Below, one piece after another: positions 6,799 through 14,925 of a stretch of 64,000 bases of DNA. Source of the DNA: Actinoplanes lobatus (GTDB lineage: Bacteria > Actinomycetota > Actinomycetes > Mycobacteriales > Micromonosporaceae). The notes under the pieces are model-generated. The model saw only the letters and a program-made list of their open reading frames with translations, searched no databases and was not told the DNA's origin. The stretch spans positions 3,849,001 to 3,913,000 of the forward strand of contig NZ_JACHNC010000001.1 in NCBI RefSeq assembly GCF_014205215.1, read 5' to 3'. Position numbers and translations under genes: made by a program. Position 1 is the stretch's first letter, and each line of letters begins with the position of its first letter.

Positions 6799-9700
6799 GC
6801 GGGAGCTGTGGGCGATTCCCTCGCAGCGGGTGGTGGATCCGCTGATCGTGGACGGGGACGGTGGTGACTCGCCGGCCTGGAGCCGGAAGCGGGAACCGTA
6901 CCGGCCCACGCCGGGTCTGGTCCGCGCCGAGAGCACGACTCCGTACGCGGAACTGCACTGTCACACCAACTTCAGCTTCCTGGACGGCGCCAGTCACCCG
7001 GAGGAACTGGCCGAGGAGGCGGCGCGGCTCGGGCTGACCGGGCTGGCGGTCACCGATCACGACGGCTTCTACGGTGTGGTCCGCTTCTCGCAGGCGGCCC
7101 GCGAACTGCACCTGCCCACGATCTTCGGAGCCGAGTTGTCGCTGGGCCTGACCAGGCCGCAGAACGGCGAGGCGGACCCGGAGGGCACGCACCTGCCGGC
7201 TCTCGCGCACGGCCACGAGGGGTATGCCCGGCTGGCCCGGGTGATCTCCGAGGCGCAGCTGCGCGGCGGGGAGAAGGGCCGCCCCGACTACGGCGACCTG
7301 GAGCGGGTCGCCGAGACCCTGCGGGATCACGTGCTGGTGCTGACCGGCTGCCGGAAGGGGGCGGTGCCGCTGGCGCTGGCCACCGGGGGGATGGAGCGGG
7401 CGGCGTACGAGCTGGACCGTCTGGTGGCCCTGTTCGGCGCGCCGAATGTGGCCGTGGAGCTGACCGACCACGGCGACCCGATCGACGGCGACCGCAACGA
7501 CGCCCTGTTCGAGCTGGCCCGCAGTCGTCGCCTGGAGGTGGTGGCGACGAACAACGTGCACTACGCGACCCCGTCCCGCCGCCGGCTGGCGACCGCCCTG
7601 GCCGCGGTCCGGGCCCGGCGCAGCATGGACGAGATGGACGGCTGGCTGCCCGCGGCCGGCACCGCCCACCTGCGCAGCGGCGCCGAGATGGCCCGCCGGT
7701 TCGCCGGCTATCCGGGCGCGGTGGAGAACGCCGCGGTCTACGGCGGTGACCTGGCGTTCGACCTGGACCTGGTGGCTCCCCGGCTGCCGGACCACCCGGT
7801 GCCGCCCGGTCACACCGAGATGAGCTGGCTGCGGAAACTGGCGATGGACGGCGCCCGGCAACGGTACGGGGACGACGAGAAGGCCCATCAGCAGATCGAG
7901 TACGAGCTCCGCATGATCGAGGAACTCGGCTTCCCCGGCTACTTCCTGGTCGTCTACGACATCGTCCGGTTCTGCCGGGAGAACCGGATCTACTGCCAGG
8001 GCCGGGGTTCGGCGGCCAACTCGGCGGTCTGCTACGCGCTCTGGATCACGAATGTCGACGCGGTGAAGTACAACCTGCTCTTCGAACGGTTCCTCGCCCC
8101 GGAGCGGGACGGCCCACCGGACATCGACGTCGACATCGAGTCGGACCGGCGGGAGGAGGTGATCCAGCACGTCTACGGGAAGTACGGCCGGGAGCACACC
8201 GCCCAGGTGGCGAACGTGATCTCCTACCGGCCCCGGTCGGCGGTCCGGGACATGGCCCGTGCGTTCGGCTTCTCCCCGGGCCAGCAGGACGCCTGGAGCA
8301 AGCAGATCGACCGTTGGGGCGACGTGGCCGCCACCGGCACCGACATGCCGGAGGCGGTGCGCGACTTCGCCAACGAGGTGCAGACGTTCCCCCGCCACCT
8401 GGGCATCCATTCGGGCGGCATGGTGATCTGCGACCGGCCGATCATCGAGGTCTGCCCGGTCGAGTGGGGCCGTATGCCGGGCCGCACCGTCCTGCAGTGG
8501 GACAAGGACGACTGCGCCGCCGTCGATCTGGTCAAGTTCGACCTGCTCGGGCTCGGGATGCTGTCGGCGCTGCACTACGCGTACGACATGATCTCCGACG
8601 AGCTGGACATCGGGACGATGCCGCTGGACGACCCCGAGGTCTACGAGATGCTCTGCCGGGCCGACTCGGTCGGGGTGTTCCAGGTGGAGAGCCGCGCCCA
8701 GATGGCCACGCTGCCCCGCCTCAAGCCACGGGAGTTCTACGACCTGGTCATCGAGGTGGCGCTGATCCGCCCCGGGCCCATCCAGGGTGGTTCCGTCCAC
8801 CCGTACATCCGCCGGAAGAACGGCCTGGAGGCGCCCCGCGTGCCGCACCACCTGATGGAGAACGCGCTGGCCAAGACCCTCGGCGTGCCGCTCTTCCAGG
8901 AGCAGTTGATGCAGTTGGCGATCGACGTCGCCGGCTTCGACCCGTCGGAGGCCGATCAGCTGCGGCGGGCGATGGGCTCGAAACGGTCGGTGGAGAAGAT
9001 GGAGAGGATCAAAAAGCGACTGTACGACGGGATGGCCGCCAACGAGATCACCGGACAGCTGGCCGACGACCTGTTCGTGAAGCTCTCCGCGTTCGCCAGT
9101 TACGGCTTCCCGGAGAGCCATGCCATGAGCTTCGCCTACCTGGTCTACGCGAGCGCCTGGCTGAAGCGGTACCACCCGGCGGCGTTCTGCGCGGCCCTGC
9201 TCAACGCGCAGCCGATGGGCTTCTACTCGCCACAGACGCTGGTCGACGACGCACGCCGGCACGGGGTCGAGGTGCGCCGGCCGGACATCAACCGCAGCGA
9301 TGCCGCGGCGACGCTGGAGACCACGCCGGAGAGCCGGTGGAGATCCGCGGCCGGGGAGCCACCGCACGCCTGGGGGATCGGCGGCCCGGCCGTCCGTCAG
9401 GGCCTTTCCAGCATTCGTACGATCGGTGCCGACCTCGCCGAGCGGATTGAGCAGGAACGCCGTACCCATGGTCCTTATCGGTCAATGACGGATCTCGCCC
9501 GGCGTACCGGATGCTCCACCGCACACCTGGAGGCGCTCGCCACCGCCGACGCGTTCGCGGGTTTCGGGCTTTCGCGCCGTGAGGCGCTGTGGGCCGCGGG
9601 CGCGGCCTCGCAGGACAAGCCGGACCGTCTTCCGGGCACGGTGACCGGCACCGAGGCGCCCGTGCTGCCCGGCATGAGCGACGTGGACATCCTGGTCGCG

Positions 9701-10087
9701 GACGTGTGGGCGACCGGCCTGTCACCGGAGACGCATCCGGCCCGTTTCCTGCGCGAGGAGCTGGACCGGGCCGGAGCGCTGCCGATCGAACGGCTCGCTG
9801 CGGTGGAGGCGGGCACCCGGATCCGGGTCGGCGGGATCGTCACCCACCGGCAGCGGCCGGCCACCGCGGGCGGGGTGACCTTCGTGAACCTGGAGGACGA
9901 GACCGGGATGCTGAACGTGACCTGCTCACCGGGTCTGTGGCAGCGCTACCGGAAGGTGGCCCGGATGAGCTCGGCGCTGTTGGTGCGCGGCCGGCTGGAG
10001 AAGGCGGAGGGGGTGCTCAACCTGGTGGCGGACCGGCTCGACGCGATCAGCCCACCGGTGACACCGGCGTCCCGCGATTTCCGATGA
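6791..10087 (+). CDS. dnaE2: Error-prone DNA polymerase III alpha subunit DnaE2
   Basis: 1098 residues. The PHP domain opens with AELHCHTNFSFLDGASHPEEL and VTDHDGFYGVVRF. The C-family polymerase active site includes PDIDVDIESDRR (motif PDIDVD at residues 443-448), and the C-terminus carries an OB-fold segment (IRVGGIVTHRQRPATAGGVTFVNLEDETG). Length and the WCQGRGSAANS-like block (YCQGRGSAANSAVCYALWIT) are those of DnaE2 rather than the longer DnaE1, which is encoded separately at 53563. It carries out mutagenic translesion synthesis with ImuA'/ImuB. It is the last gene of the damage-inducible operon. Confidence 0.97.
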   Translation: MTERELWAIPSQRVVDPLIVDGDGGDSPAWSRKREPYRPTPGLVRAESTTPYAELHCHTNFSFLDGASHPEELAEEAARLGLTGLAVTDHDGFYGVVRFSQAARELHLPTIFGAELSLGLTRPQNGEADPEGTHLPALAHGHEGYARLARVISEAQLRGGEKGRPDYGDLERVAETLRDHVLVLTGCRKGAVPLALATGGMERAAYELDRLVALFGAPNVAVELTDHGDPIDGDRNDALFELARSRRLEVVATNNVHYATPSRRRLATALAAVRARRSMDEMDGWLPAAGTAHLRSGAEMARRFAGYPGAVENAAVYGGDLAFDLDLVAPRLPDHPVPPGHTEMSWLRKLAMDGARQRYGDDEKAHQQIEYELRMIEELGFPGYFLVVYDIVRFCRENRIYCQGRGSAANSAVCYALWITNVDAVKYNLLFERFLAPERDGPPDIDVDIESDRREEVIQHVYGKYGREHTAQVANVISYRPRSAVRDMARAFGFSPGQQDAWSKQIDRWGDVAATGTDMPEAVRDFANEVQTFPRHLGIHSGGMVICDRPIIEVCPVEWGRMPGRTVLQWDKDDCAAVDLVKFDLLGLGMLSALHYAYDMISDELDIGTMPLDDPEVYEMLCRADSVGVFQVESRAQMATLPRLKPREFYDLVIEVALIRPGPIQGGSVHPYIRRKNGLEAPRVPHHLMENALAKTLGVPLFQEQLMQLAIDVAGFDPSEADQLRRAMGSKRSVEKMERIKKRLYDGMAANEITGQLADDLFVKLSAFASYGFPESHAMSFAYLVYASAWLKRYHPAAFCAALLNAQPMGFYSPQTLVDDARRHGVEVRRPDINRSDAAATLETTPESRWRSAAGEPPHAWGIGGPAVRQGLSSIRTIGADLAERIEQERRTHGPYRSMTDLARRTGCSTAHLEALATADAFAGFGLSRREALWAAGAASQDKPDRLPGTVTGTEAPVLPGMSDVDILVADVWATGLSPETHPARFLREELDRAGALPIERLAAVEAGTRIRVGGIVTHRQRPATAGGVTFVNLEDETGMLNVTCSPGLWQRYRKVARMSSALLVRGRLEKAEGVLNLVADRLDAISPPVTPASRDFR

Positions 10088-10139
10088 TTCGCGCCTTTTG
10101 CGGTATATGGTGCTTCGGGAAAACATTCGGGGGTGCCTC

Positions 10140-10526
10140 ATGATCCGTACGATGATCGGTCTTGCCGCGGCGCTCGCCGCCGTGGCGGGTGCCGCCGGCC
10201 CGGCCGCGGCCGTCACCGGAGGCTCCGGCCCGCGAGGGGCCGCCGACTCCAAGCTCACCCTCACCTATCAGGCCAAAGTCGTCCATCTCACCTGCGGCCC
10301 GGCCGGCGGCGACCATCCCCGGCCCGTTCAGGCCTGTGCCACGCTGCGTGACATCGACGGGAACCCGGCCCGGCTCAAGTCGGGCGACGCGTTCTGCATG
10401 CTGCTCTACGCGCCGGTCACCGCCCGGGTGCAGGGCACCTGGGAGGGCCGCAGCGTCCGGTGGCAGCAGACCTACGGCAACACTTGCGAGATGGCCCGCG
10501 CCACAGGCGTGCTGTTCCAATTCTGA
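10140..10526 (+). CDS. Secreted SSI-type subtilisin inhibitor
   Basis: 128 residues from ATG 10140 behind GGGGG. A signal peptide spans about residues 1-24 (hydrophobic core, AAA before the mature start). The rest matches the Streptomyces subtilisin inhibitor family (MEROPS I16): LTLTYQ, VHLTCGPAGGDHPRPVQACATL, FCMLLYAPVTARVQGTWEGRSVRW, YGNTCEM and VLFQF. C52/C66 and C86/C116 correspond to the two conserved disulfides. By alignment with SSI the reactive-site P1 residue is Leu88 (Met73 in SSI), which suggests inhibition of subtilisin- or chymotrypsin-like proteases. It lies 52 nt after dnaE2 but has unrelated function and probably its own promoter. Confidence 0.9.
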   Translation: MIRTMIGLAAALAAVAGAAGPAAAVTGGSGPRGAADSKLTLTYQAKVVHLTCGPAGGDHPRPVQACATLRDIDGNPARLKSGDAFCMLLYAPVTARVQGTWEGRSVRWQQTYGNTCEMARATGVLFQF

Positions 10527-10552
10527 ATGGACGTCGCGGTTAGGCTGCCCTC

Positions 10553-11293
10553 GTGGAAACTTCTACGCGTACCGGTCGTCCGCACGTCACGGCTCGCACC
10601 GCCGCGGTCTGGGCGGTGCTCCGCCGGGAGCTGGAGCGGCAGGGTCGCGAGCTGACCGTCCTCGACGTCGGCGGGGGCACCGGCGGGTTCGCCGTTCCGC
10701 TCGCCGAGGCCGGCCACACCGTCACCGTCATCGATTCCAGCCCCGACGCGCTCGCCTCCCTCACCCGCCGGGCCGCCGAAGCCGGCGTCGCCGGCCGGGT
10801 CCGTGCCGTGCAGGGCGACGGCGACGCGCTCGCCTCCCTCGTCGCGCCGGGCAGCGCCGACCTGGTCCTCTGCCACTCCGTCCTCGAAGTGGTCGACGAA
10901 CCGGCCGGGGTGGTCGCCGCCATCGCCGCCGCGCTGCGCCCCGGCGGCGCGGCCAGCGTGCTGGTGGCGAGCCGGGCCGCGGCGATCCTCGGCCGCGCCG
11001 TCAACGGCCATCTGAAGGCGGCGGCCGCGCTGGTCACCGACCCGGCGGGCCGGGCCGGGCCGCGCGACACGCTGCTGCGCCGCTACGACGCGGCGGGCGC
11101 GGGCGATCTGCTCACCGCCGCGGGGCTCCAGGTCGAGGAGACCCATGGGGTACGCGTGATCGCCGACCTTCTGCCCGCGGCCGTCCTCGAGGAGGACCCG
11201 CAGGCCGTACTGGAACTCGAACTGGAACTGAGCGACCGGCCCCCGTTCCGCGACGTCGCCTCCCAGCTGCACCTCTTCGCCCGCCGGCCATGA
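10553..11293 (+). CDS. SAM-dependent methyltransferase (class I)
   Basis: 246 residues from GTG 10553. The SAM-binding motif I is TVLDVGGGTGGFAVPLAEAG, followed by acidic motif VTVIDSSPDAL, the GDGDAL loop, and LVLCHSVLEVVDEP as motif IV. The C-terminal half resembles tRNA/small-molecule methyltransferases of the Methyltransf_11 type with ...DLLTAAGLQVEETHGVRVIADLLP. The substrate is unknown. It starts 26 nt after the inhibitor gene and ends 29 nt before the phosphodiesterase-like gene, so an operon of the two enzymes is likely. Confidence 0.87.
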   Translation: METSTRTGRPHVTARTAAVWAVLRRELERQGRELTVLDVGGGTGGFAVPLAEAGHTVTVIDSSPDALASLTRRAAEAGVAGRVRAVQGDGDALASLVAPGSADLVLCHSVLEVVDEPAGVVAAIAAALRPGGAASVLVASRAAAILGRAVNGHLKAAAALVTDPAGRAGPRDTLLRRYDAAGAGDLLTAAGLQVEETHGVRVIADLLPAAVLEEDPQAVLELELELSDRPPFRDVASQLHLFARRP

Positions 11294-11322
11294 CCCGGAT
11301 CCTCGTGGGGTGAGGGGCGGCG

Positions 11323-12543
11323 ATGACGGTTTCCGGGAGTGAACTGTTCGCGGAGCGGCCGCGGCCGGTCGGGGCGGTGCCCGAGGACGGGCTGCCGGAG
11401 GAGGCGTTCCGGACCGTGGCGCCCGCCTACGGGGCGGGCAGTCTCGCCGACCTGCTGCCCAGCGTCTGCGCGGTGCTCGGGGTGCCGGGTGCGGTCGACG
11501 TCCTCGGCCTCGGGGAACGGCTCGACGGGGTGGACCGGGTCGGGGTGCTGCTCGTGGACGGGCTGGGGACGTACCAGTTGCCCCGAGCCGTCCCGTTCGC
11601 CCCGGTCCTCGCGGACCTGGTCCGGAGCGGCCCGCGCGTTCCCGGGGCGCTGACCGCCGGTTTTCCGTCGACCACGCCGGTCAGCCTGGTGACACTCGGC
11701 ACCGGGGTGACGCCGGGCGCCCACGGCGTGCTCGGGTTCACCCTGCGCCGTCCGGACGGGCGGGTGCTCAACCACATCCAATGGGCCGACGACCCGGATC
11801 CGCGGGACTGGCAGCCGGTGCCGACCCAGATGGAGACCGCCGTGGGTGCCGGGGTGCCGGTCACGGTGGTGAGCGCGCCCGAGTACGAGGGGACCGGGCT
11901 CAGCCTGGCCGCCAACCGGGGCGGCCGCTACCTGGGCGCGGGCGACGGCGCCGCGGTGACCGACGGGATGCTGGCGGCGCTGCGGTCCGGTCCCGGCCTG
12001 GTCTACGGCTACCACGCGGATCTGGACCGGGCCGGACACCAGGACGGGGTCTGTTCGGACAGTTGGCGTGCGACGGTCCGCGGGGTCGACCGGATGCTGG
12101 ACCGGCTGGTGCACGGGCTCCCGGCCGGCGCCGCGCTCCTGGTGATCGCCGACCACGGCCAGCTCAACGTGCCCGACGCCGCCCGGTACGACCTCGGCGC
12201 CGATCCGGTCCTGGGGGCCGGGGTGATCGGCGTGACCGGCGAGCCCCGGGTTCGCTACCTGTACGTCGCGGACGGTGCCCGGGACGATGTCATGGCGAAC
12301 TGGCGGGCGGTCCTGGGTGACGACGCCCGGGTGCTGTCCCGGGACGAGGCGATCGCCGAGGGCTGGTACGGCCCGGTCCCACCCCGGCACGCCGACCGGC
12401 TCGGGGACGTGGTGGTGATGTGCCGGCGCCGGGCCGTCGTGCTCGCCTCCGGCTGGGAACCGGCCAGAGTGGGCGAGTTGATCGCCTACCACGGCTCCGG
12501 CACCGCGGCCGAGATGACCATTCCATTCCTGATCGTCCGATAA
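11323..12543 (+). CDS. Alkaline phosphatase superfamily protein (nucleotide pyrophosphatase/phosphodiesterase type)
   Basis: 406 residues. The two-metal site of the superfamily is visible: VLLVDGLGTYQL supplies the first Asp, AGFPSTTPVSL the nucleophilic Thr, YGYHADLDRAGHQDG the second Asp/His pair, VIADHGQLNVP the Asp-His pair and YHGSGTAAEM the last His. These enzymes hydrolyse phosphodiesters or phosphate monoesters. No signal peptide or membrane anchor is seen, so it is probably cytoplasmic. Similar genes are common and conserved in actinobacteria without a known substrate. Confidence 0.88.
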   Translation: MTVSGSELFAERPRPVGAVPEDGLPEEAFRTVAPAYGAGSLADLLPSVCAVLGVPGAVDVLGLGERLDGVDRVGVLLVDGLGTYQLPRAVPFAPVLADLVRSGPRVPGALTAGFPSTTPVSLVTLGTGVTPGAHGVLGFTLRRPDGRVLNHIQWADDPDPRDWQPVPTQMETAVGAGVPVTVVSAPEYEGTGLSLAANRGGRYLGAGDGAAVTDGMLAALRSGPGLVYGYHADLDRAGHQDGVCSDSWRATVRGVDRMLDRLVHGLPAGAALLVIADHGQLNVPDAARYDLGADPVLGAGVIGVTGEPRVRYLYVADGARDDVMANWRAVLGDDARVLSRDEAIAEGWYGPVPPRHADRLGDVVVMCRRRAVVLASGWEPARVGELIAYHGSGTAAEMTIPFLIVR

Positions 12544-12871
12544 GATCTATTTGCTTCAATCGATTTGTCTGGATTTTGAGAGTGTTCGCCGGGGTCTTCA
12601 TGGGATCATGTGTCCAGGCAGCTCACGGCCGGTGATCAGGGACACACGCTGCCGTGACGGACGGGTTGTGCGGCGCGATGATCGGTCTTTTGGGACGAAC
12701 CGATCTTCGGTACCCCGAAAATCACCCGCACTCGGTCGTCGTCCCGCTTTCCGACCCGCCGACCCGCTCGTAGACTTGCGTGATAAGGCAGCCGACGGCT
12801 GTCCCGCATCATCACATCTGCACCACCCCGACCCCGCCGCGGGGCCGGACATGCGCCCGGGGAGGAATGCC
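12544..12871 (+). other. Intergenic region with probable promoter for the DUF3040 gene
   Basis: About 330 bp without a convincing gene. The first 60 bp are notably AT-richer than the surroundings. A TAGACT hexamer at 12771-12776 is a fair -10 element, but the matching -35 (TTTCCG, 17 bp upstream) is poor, so the promoter call is weak. A short hairpin (ACCGA, 3 nt, TCGGT) sits near 12706-12718. Confidence 0.4.
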
Positions 12872-13261
12872 GTGCCGCTCTCGGAGCACGAGCAGCGGCT
12901 GTTCGATCAGATCGAGCGGTCGCTTGCCGAGGACCCCAAGTTCGCCTCGGCTGTGCGGGCCAGCGACCCGCGTTTCCACGCACGGCGCCGGCTCCTCATC
13001 GCCGCGTTCGTGATCGTCCTTGGTTTGGCTCTGGTCGTCTACGGGACGGTCGACCAGAACACGCCGCTCGGCGTGGCAGGTTTCGTCGTCATGCTCGGTG
13101 CCGCTGCCTTCGCGATGCAGTCGAGGCGCCGCAGCCAGGCACCCGACCTGAAATCGGTCGGGGGCACGGCGACCCGCCGCACCCGCTCGAGCCGCAAGAG
13201 CGGCGGCTTCCTGGAGCGGCTCGAGGACCGGTGGCGCCAACGCCCGGAGGGGCATCGCTGA
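12872..13261 (+). CDS. DUF3040 membrane protein
   Basis: 129 residues from GTG 12872, with a strong ribosome site (GGGGAGGA, 12859-12866). The N-terminus PLSEHEQRLFDQIERSLAEDP is the DUF3040 hallmark, followed by two membrane segments (about residues 47-66 and 71-87) and a basic, Ser/Arg-rich tail. Such proteins are encoded near the dcw cluster in many actinobacteria; their function is unknown. The N-terminal helix and tail should both lie in the cytoplasm. Confidence 0.9.
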   Translation: MPLSEHEQRLFDQIERSLAEDPKFASAVRASDPRFHARRRLLIAAFVIVLGLALVVYGTVDQNTPLGVAGFVVMLGAAAFAMQSRRRSQAPDLKSVGGTATRRTRSSRKSGGFLERLEDRWRQRPEGHR

Positions 13262-13267
13262 CCCACC

Positions 13268-13319
13268 GAGCCGGCTGGCAAGCCGGCTCCGATGACCGGC
13301 GGCCGGACATCCGGCCGCC
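13268..13319 (+). terminator. Two adjacent terminator hairpins after the DUF3040 gene
   Basis: Hairpin 1 (13268-13289) has a perfect 9-bp stem, GAGCCGGCT / AGCCGGCTC, with a 4-nt loop. Hairpin 2 (13298-13319) has a perfect 10-bp stem, GGCGGCCGGA / TCCGGCCGCC, with a 2-nt loop. Neither is followed by a T-run, as is common in actinobacteria. They lie 6 nt after the stop codon. Confidence 0.7.
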
Positions 13320-13330
13320 GTCGTCATACC

Positions 13331-13654
13331 CGCGTCCGTGCTCATCCGGGTCCGTGCTCATCCGGGTCCGTGCTCATCCGGGTCCGTGCTCATCCGGGTC
13401 CGTGCTCATCCGGGTCCGTGCTCATCCGGGTCCGTGCTCATCCGGGTCCGTGCTCATCCGGGTCCGTGCTCATCCGGGTCCGTGCTCATCCGGGCCTGCG
13501 CTCATCCGGGCCTGCGCTCATCCGGGCCTGCGCTCATCCGGGCCTGCGCTCATCCGGGCCTGCGCTCATCCGGGCCTGCGCTCATCCGGGCCTGCGCTCA
13601 TCCGCGCCCGCGCTCATCCGGGCCCGCGCTCATCCGCGCCCGCGCTCATCCGGG
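13331..13654 (+). repeat. 16-bp minisatellite, 20 copies in three sequence blocks
   Basis: The CTCAT core recurs exactly every 16 bp from 13341 to 13645 (20 times). The first 10 units read CCGGGTCCGTGCTCAT, the next 7 CCGGGCCTGCGCTCAT, and the last 3 alternate CCGCGCCCGCGCTCAT with CCGGGCCCGCGCTCAT. Because 16 is not a multiple of three, all forward frames stay open with a 16-residue repeat; this is a by-product and not evidence of a protein. No spacers separate the units, so it is not a CRISPR array. Confidence 0.95.
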
Positions 13655-13970
13655 CCGCGCACCGCTCGCGGAAGCGGCGGGCCGTTGATGCCGCAGGGCG
13701 GGCGTCGCCCGTGCCGGATTAGAGCTTTCGCCTTCAAGGACCCAGCGTTAGCTTCCGCCTCCTTTTCCGGTACGCATTACTTTGTCCCGCCGTATCAGGG
13801 CCGTCCCGTCCAGTCGGCGCGCTCCCTTTACCCGCTCGGGCCCGTGCCGCGCCCGCCGGGCGCAGATCGCTGGCCGGGCGGGCCCGGCCAGCCGCCGCCA
13901 CCCCCGTCTGCCGCCGGTCACGGCCAGGCGACCGGCTCGCCGCCCTCGGCAACCGGTCACGCCAGGCGGG

Positions 13971-14320
13971 TGGTTGCGGTGGTGGTCGCCAGGCATCCGG
14001 GGCGTTGCTCCCGGCCGTCACGCCGGTCGCGCCGGGTGGGTGGTTGCGGTGGTGGTCGCCAGGCATCCGGGGCGTTGCTCCCGGCCGTCACGCCGGTCGC
14101 GCCGGGTGGGTGGTTGCGGTGGTGGTCGCCAGGCATCCGGGGCGTTGCTCCCGGCCGTCACGCCGGTCGCGCCGGGCGGGTGGTTGCGGTGGTGGTCGCC
14201 AGGCATCCGGGGCGTTGCTCCCGGCCGTCACGCCGGTCGCGCCGGGCGGGTGGTTGCGGTGGTGCTTGCCATGCACCCGGGGTGGTGCTTTAGGCCGTTG
14301 CGCCGGTTGCGCCAGGTAGG
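13971..14320 (+). repeat. 70-bp minisatellite, four near-perfect copies plus one degenerate copy
   Basis: Units begin with TGGTTGCGGT at 13971, 14041, 14111, 14181 and 14251. The first four are almost identical, differing mainly in GGGTGGG versus GGGCGGG at the unit end; the fifth is recognisable but has many changes. A partial unit end (GTCACGCCAGGCGGG) precedes the first copy. 70 is not a multiple of three and no ribosome site or conserved protein is seen. The unit is GT/GG-rich on this strand. Confidence 0.95.
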
Positions 14321-14880
14321 GCCCGCCGGAAGGCGCTCACCGTAGCCGTGATCTTGGGTATGTGCGGGTGCGTGGTACATCCGTGCTGTTCTGGAGCCTG
14401 TTTCTCGGTTGTGGGTGGCCGCGATGTCGAGTCGCGCATTCGGAGGGCTGCGGCGTCACCCCGAGTCACCGGCGATCTTGGGCGATGATGACTGTCGGGC
14501 CGATCTTGATTCCTGGTCGCTGTCCGGCGGTCAACCATCGCCCATGATCTATTTCCGCTGGAAGACATTGGGTTATCGGATACATCCGGGAGTCTTCTTC
14601 TTGGCTGCCTACGGCCGAATCCGCAATCCCTCGTCCAGCGGACGCGTCACCCTGAGCGATCTTGGTCGATTTATCACCGTCTCGGGTGACCAATCGTTCA
14701 AGATCGCAGAGCGTCGGCATGTAAAGCGGGCGAAACGGGCATCTGTTCCCCGCGAAAGCCCCATTTCCACCTAGCGCGGCGGATGGCGGCACCTTCGCCG
14801 ATTCGCCCGACCAGGCGCTTGACGTCGAACCGCAAACGCCCAAGGAGAAGGACGTGGGCCTTGACCACGAAAGATCTCCA
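14321..14880 (+). other. Intergenic region with dispersed GATCTTG motifs, no convincing gene
   Basis: About 560 bp of lower GC than the neighbours. GATCTTG occurs at 14350, 14474, 14502 and 14658, and inverted (CAAGATC) at 14699. Open frames on both strands (for example + 14409-14774) lack a ribosome site, codon bias and family features. It may be decayed sequence between the DUF3040 gene and the convergent transglutaminase operon. Confidence 0.5.
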
Positions 14881-14909
14881 GAGGCGCCACTCGGAGTGAG
14901 TGGCGCCTC
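14881..14909. terminator. Terminator between convergent transcription units
   Basis: Perfect 12-bp stem, GAGGCGCCACTC / GAGTGGCGCCTC, with a 5-nt loop. It lies 17 nt beyond the stop codon of the minus-strand TgpA gene and, being symmetrical, could stop transcription from either side. No long T-run follows on either strand. Confidence 0.75.
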
Positions 14910-14925
14910 GCGGCTGTAGTGGATC

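Noticed and set aside
3895..6936. 1013-codon minus-strand open frame opposite imuA'/imuB
   Set aside because: It is antisense to well-supported genes; long antisense frames arise from strong G/C bias at third positions. It lacks family features and is Pro/Arg/Gly-rich in the way shadow frames are.
13331..14320. CRISPR array
   Set aside because: Units are directly adjacent without variable spacers, and no cas gene is present.
13231..14345. Repeat proteins of up to 333 residues translated from the minisatellites
   Set aside because: All forward frames stay open because the 16- and 70-bp units lack stops; no ribosome site or codon bias supports translation.
14409..14774. 121-codon plus-strand frame in the lower-GC gap
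   Set aside because: No ribosome site, poor actinobacterial codon bias, no recognisable motif; it also contains the dispersed GATCTTG motifs.
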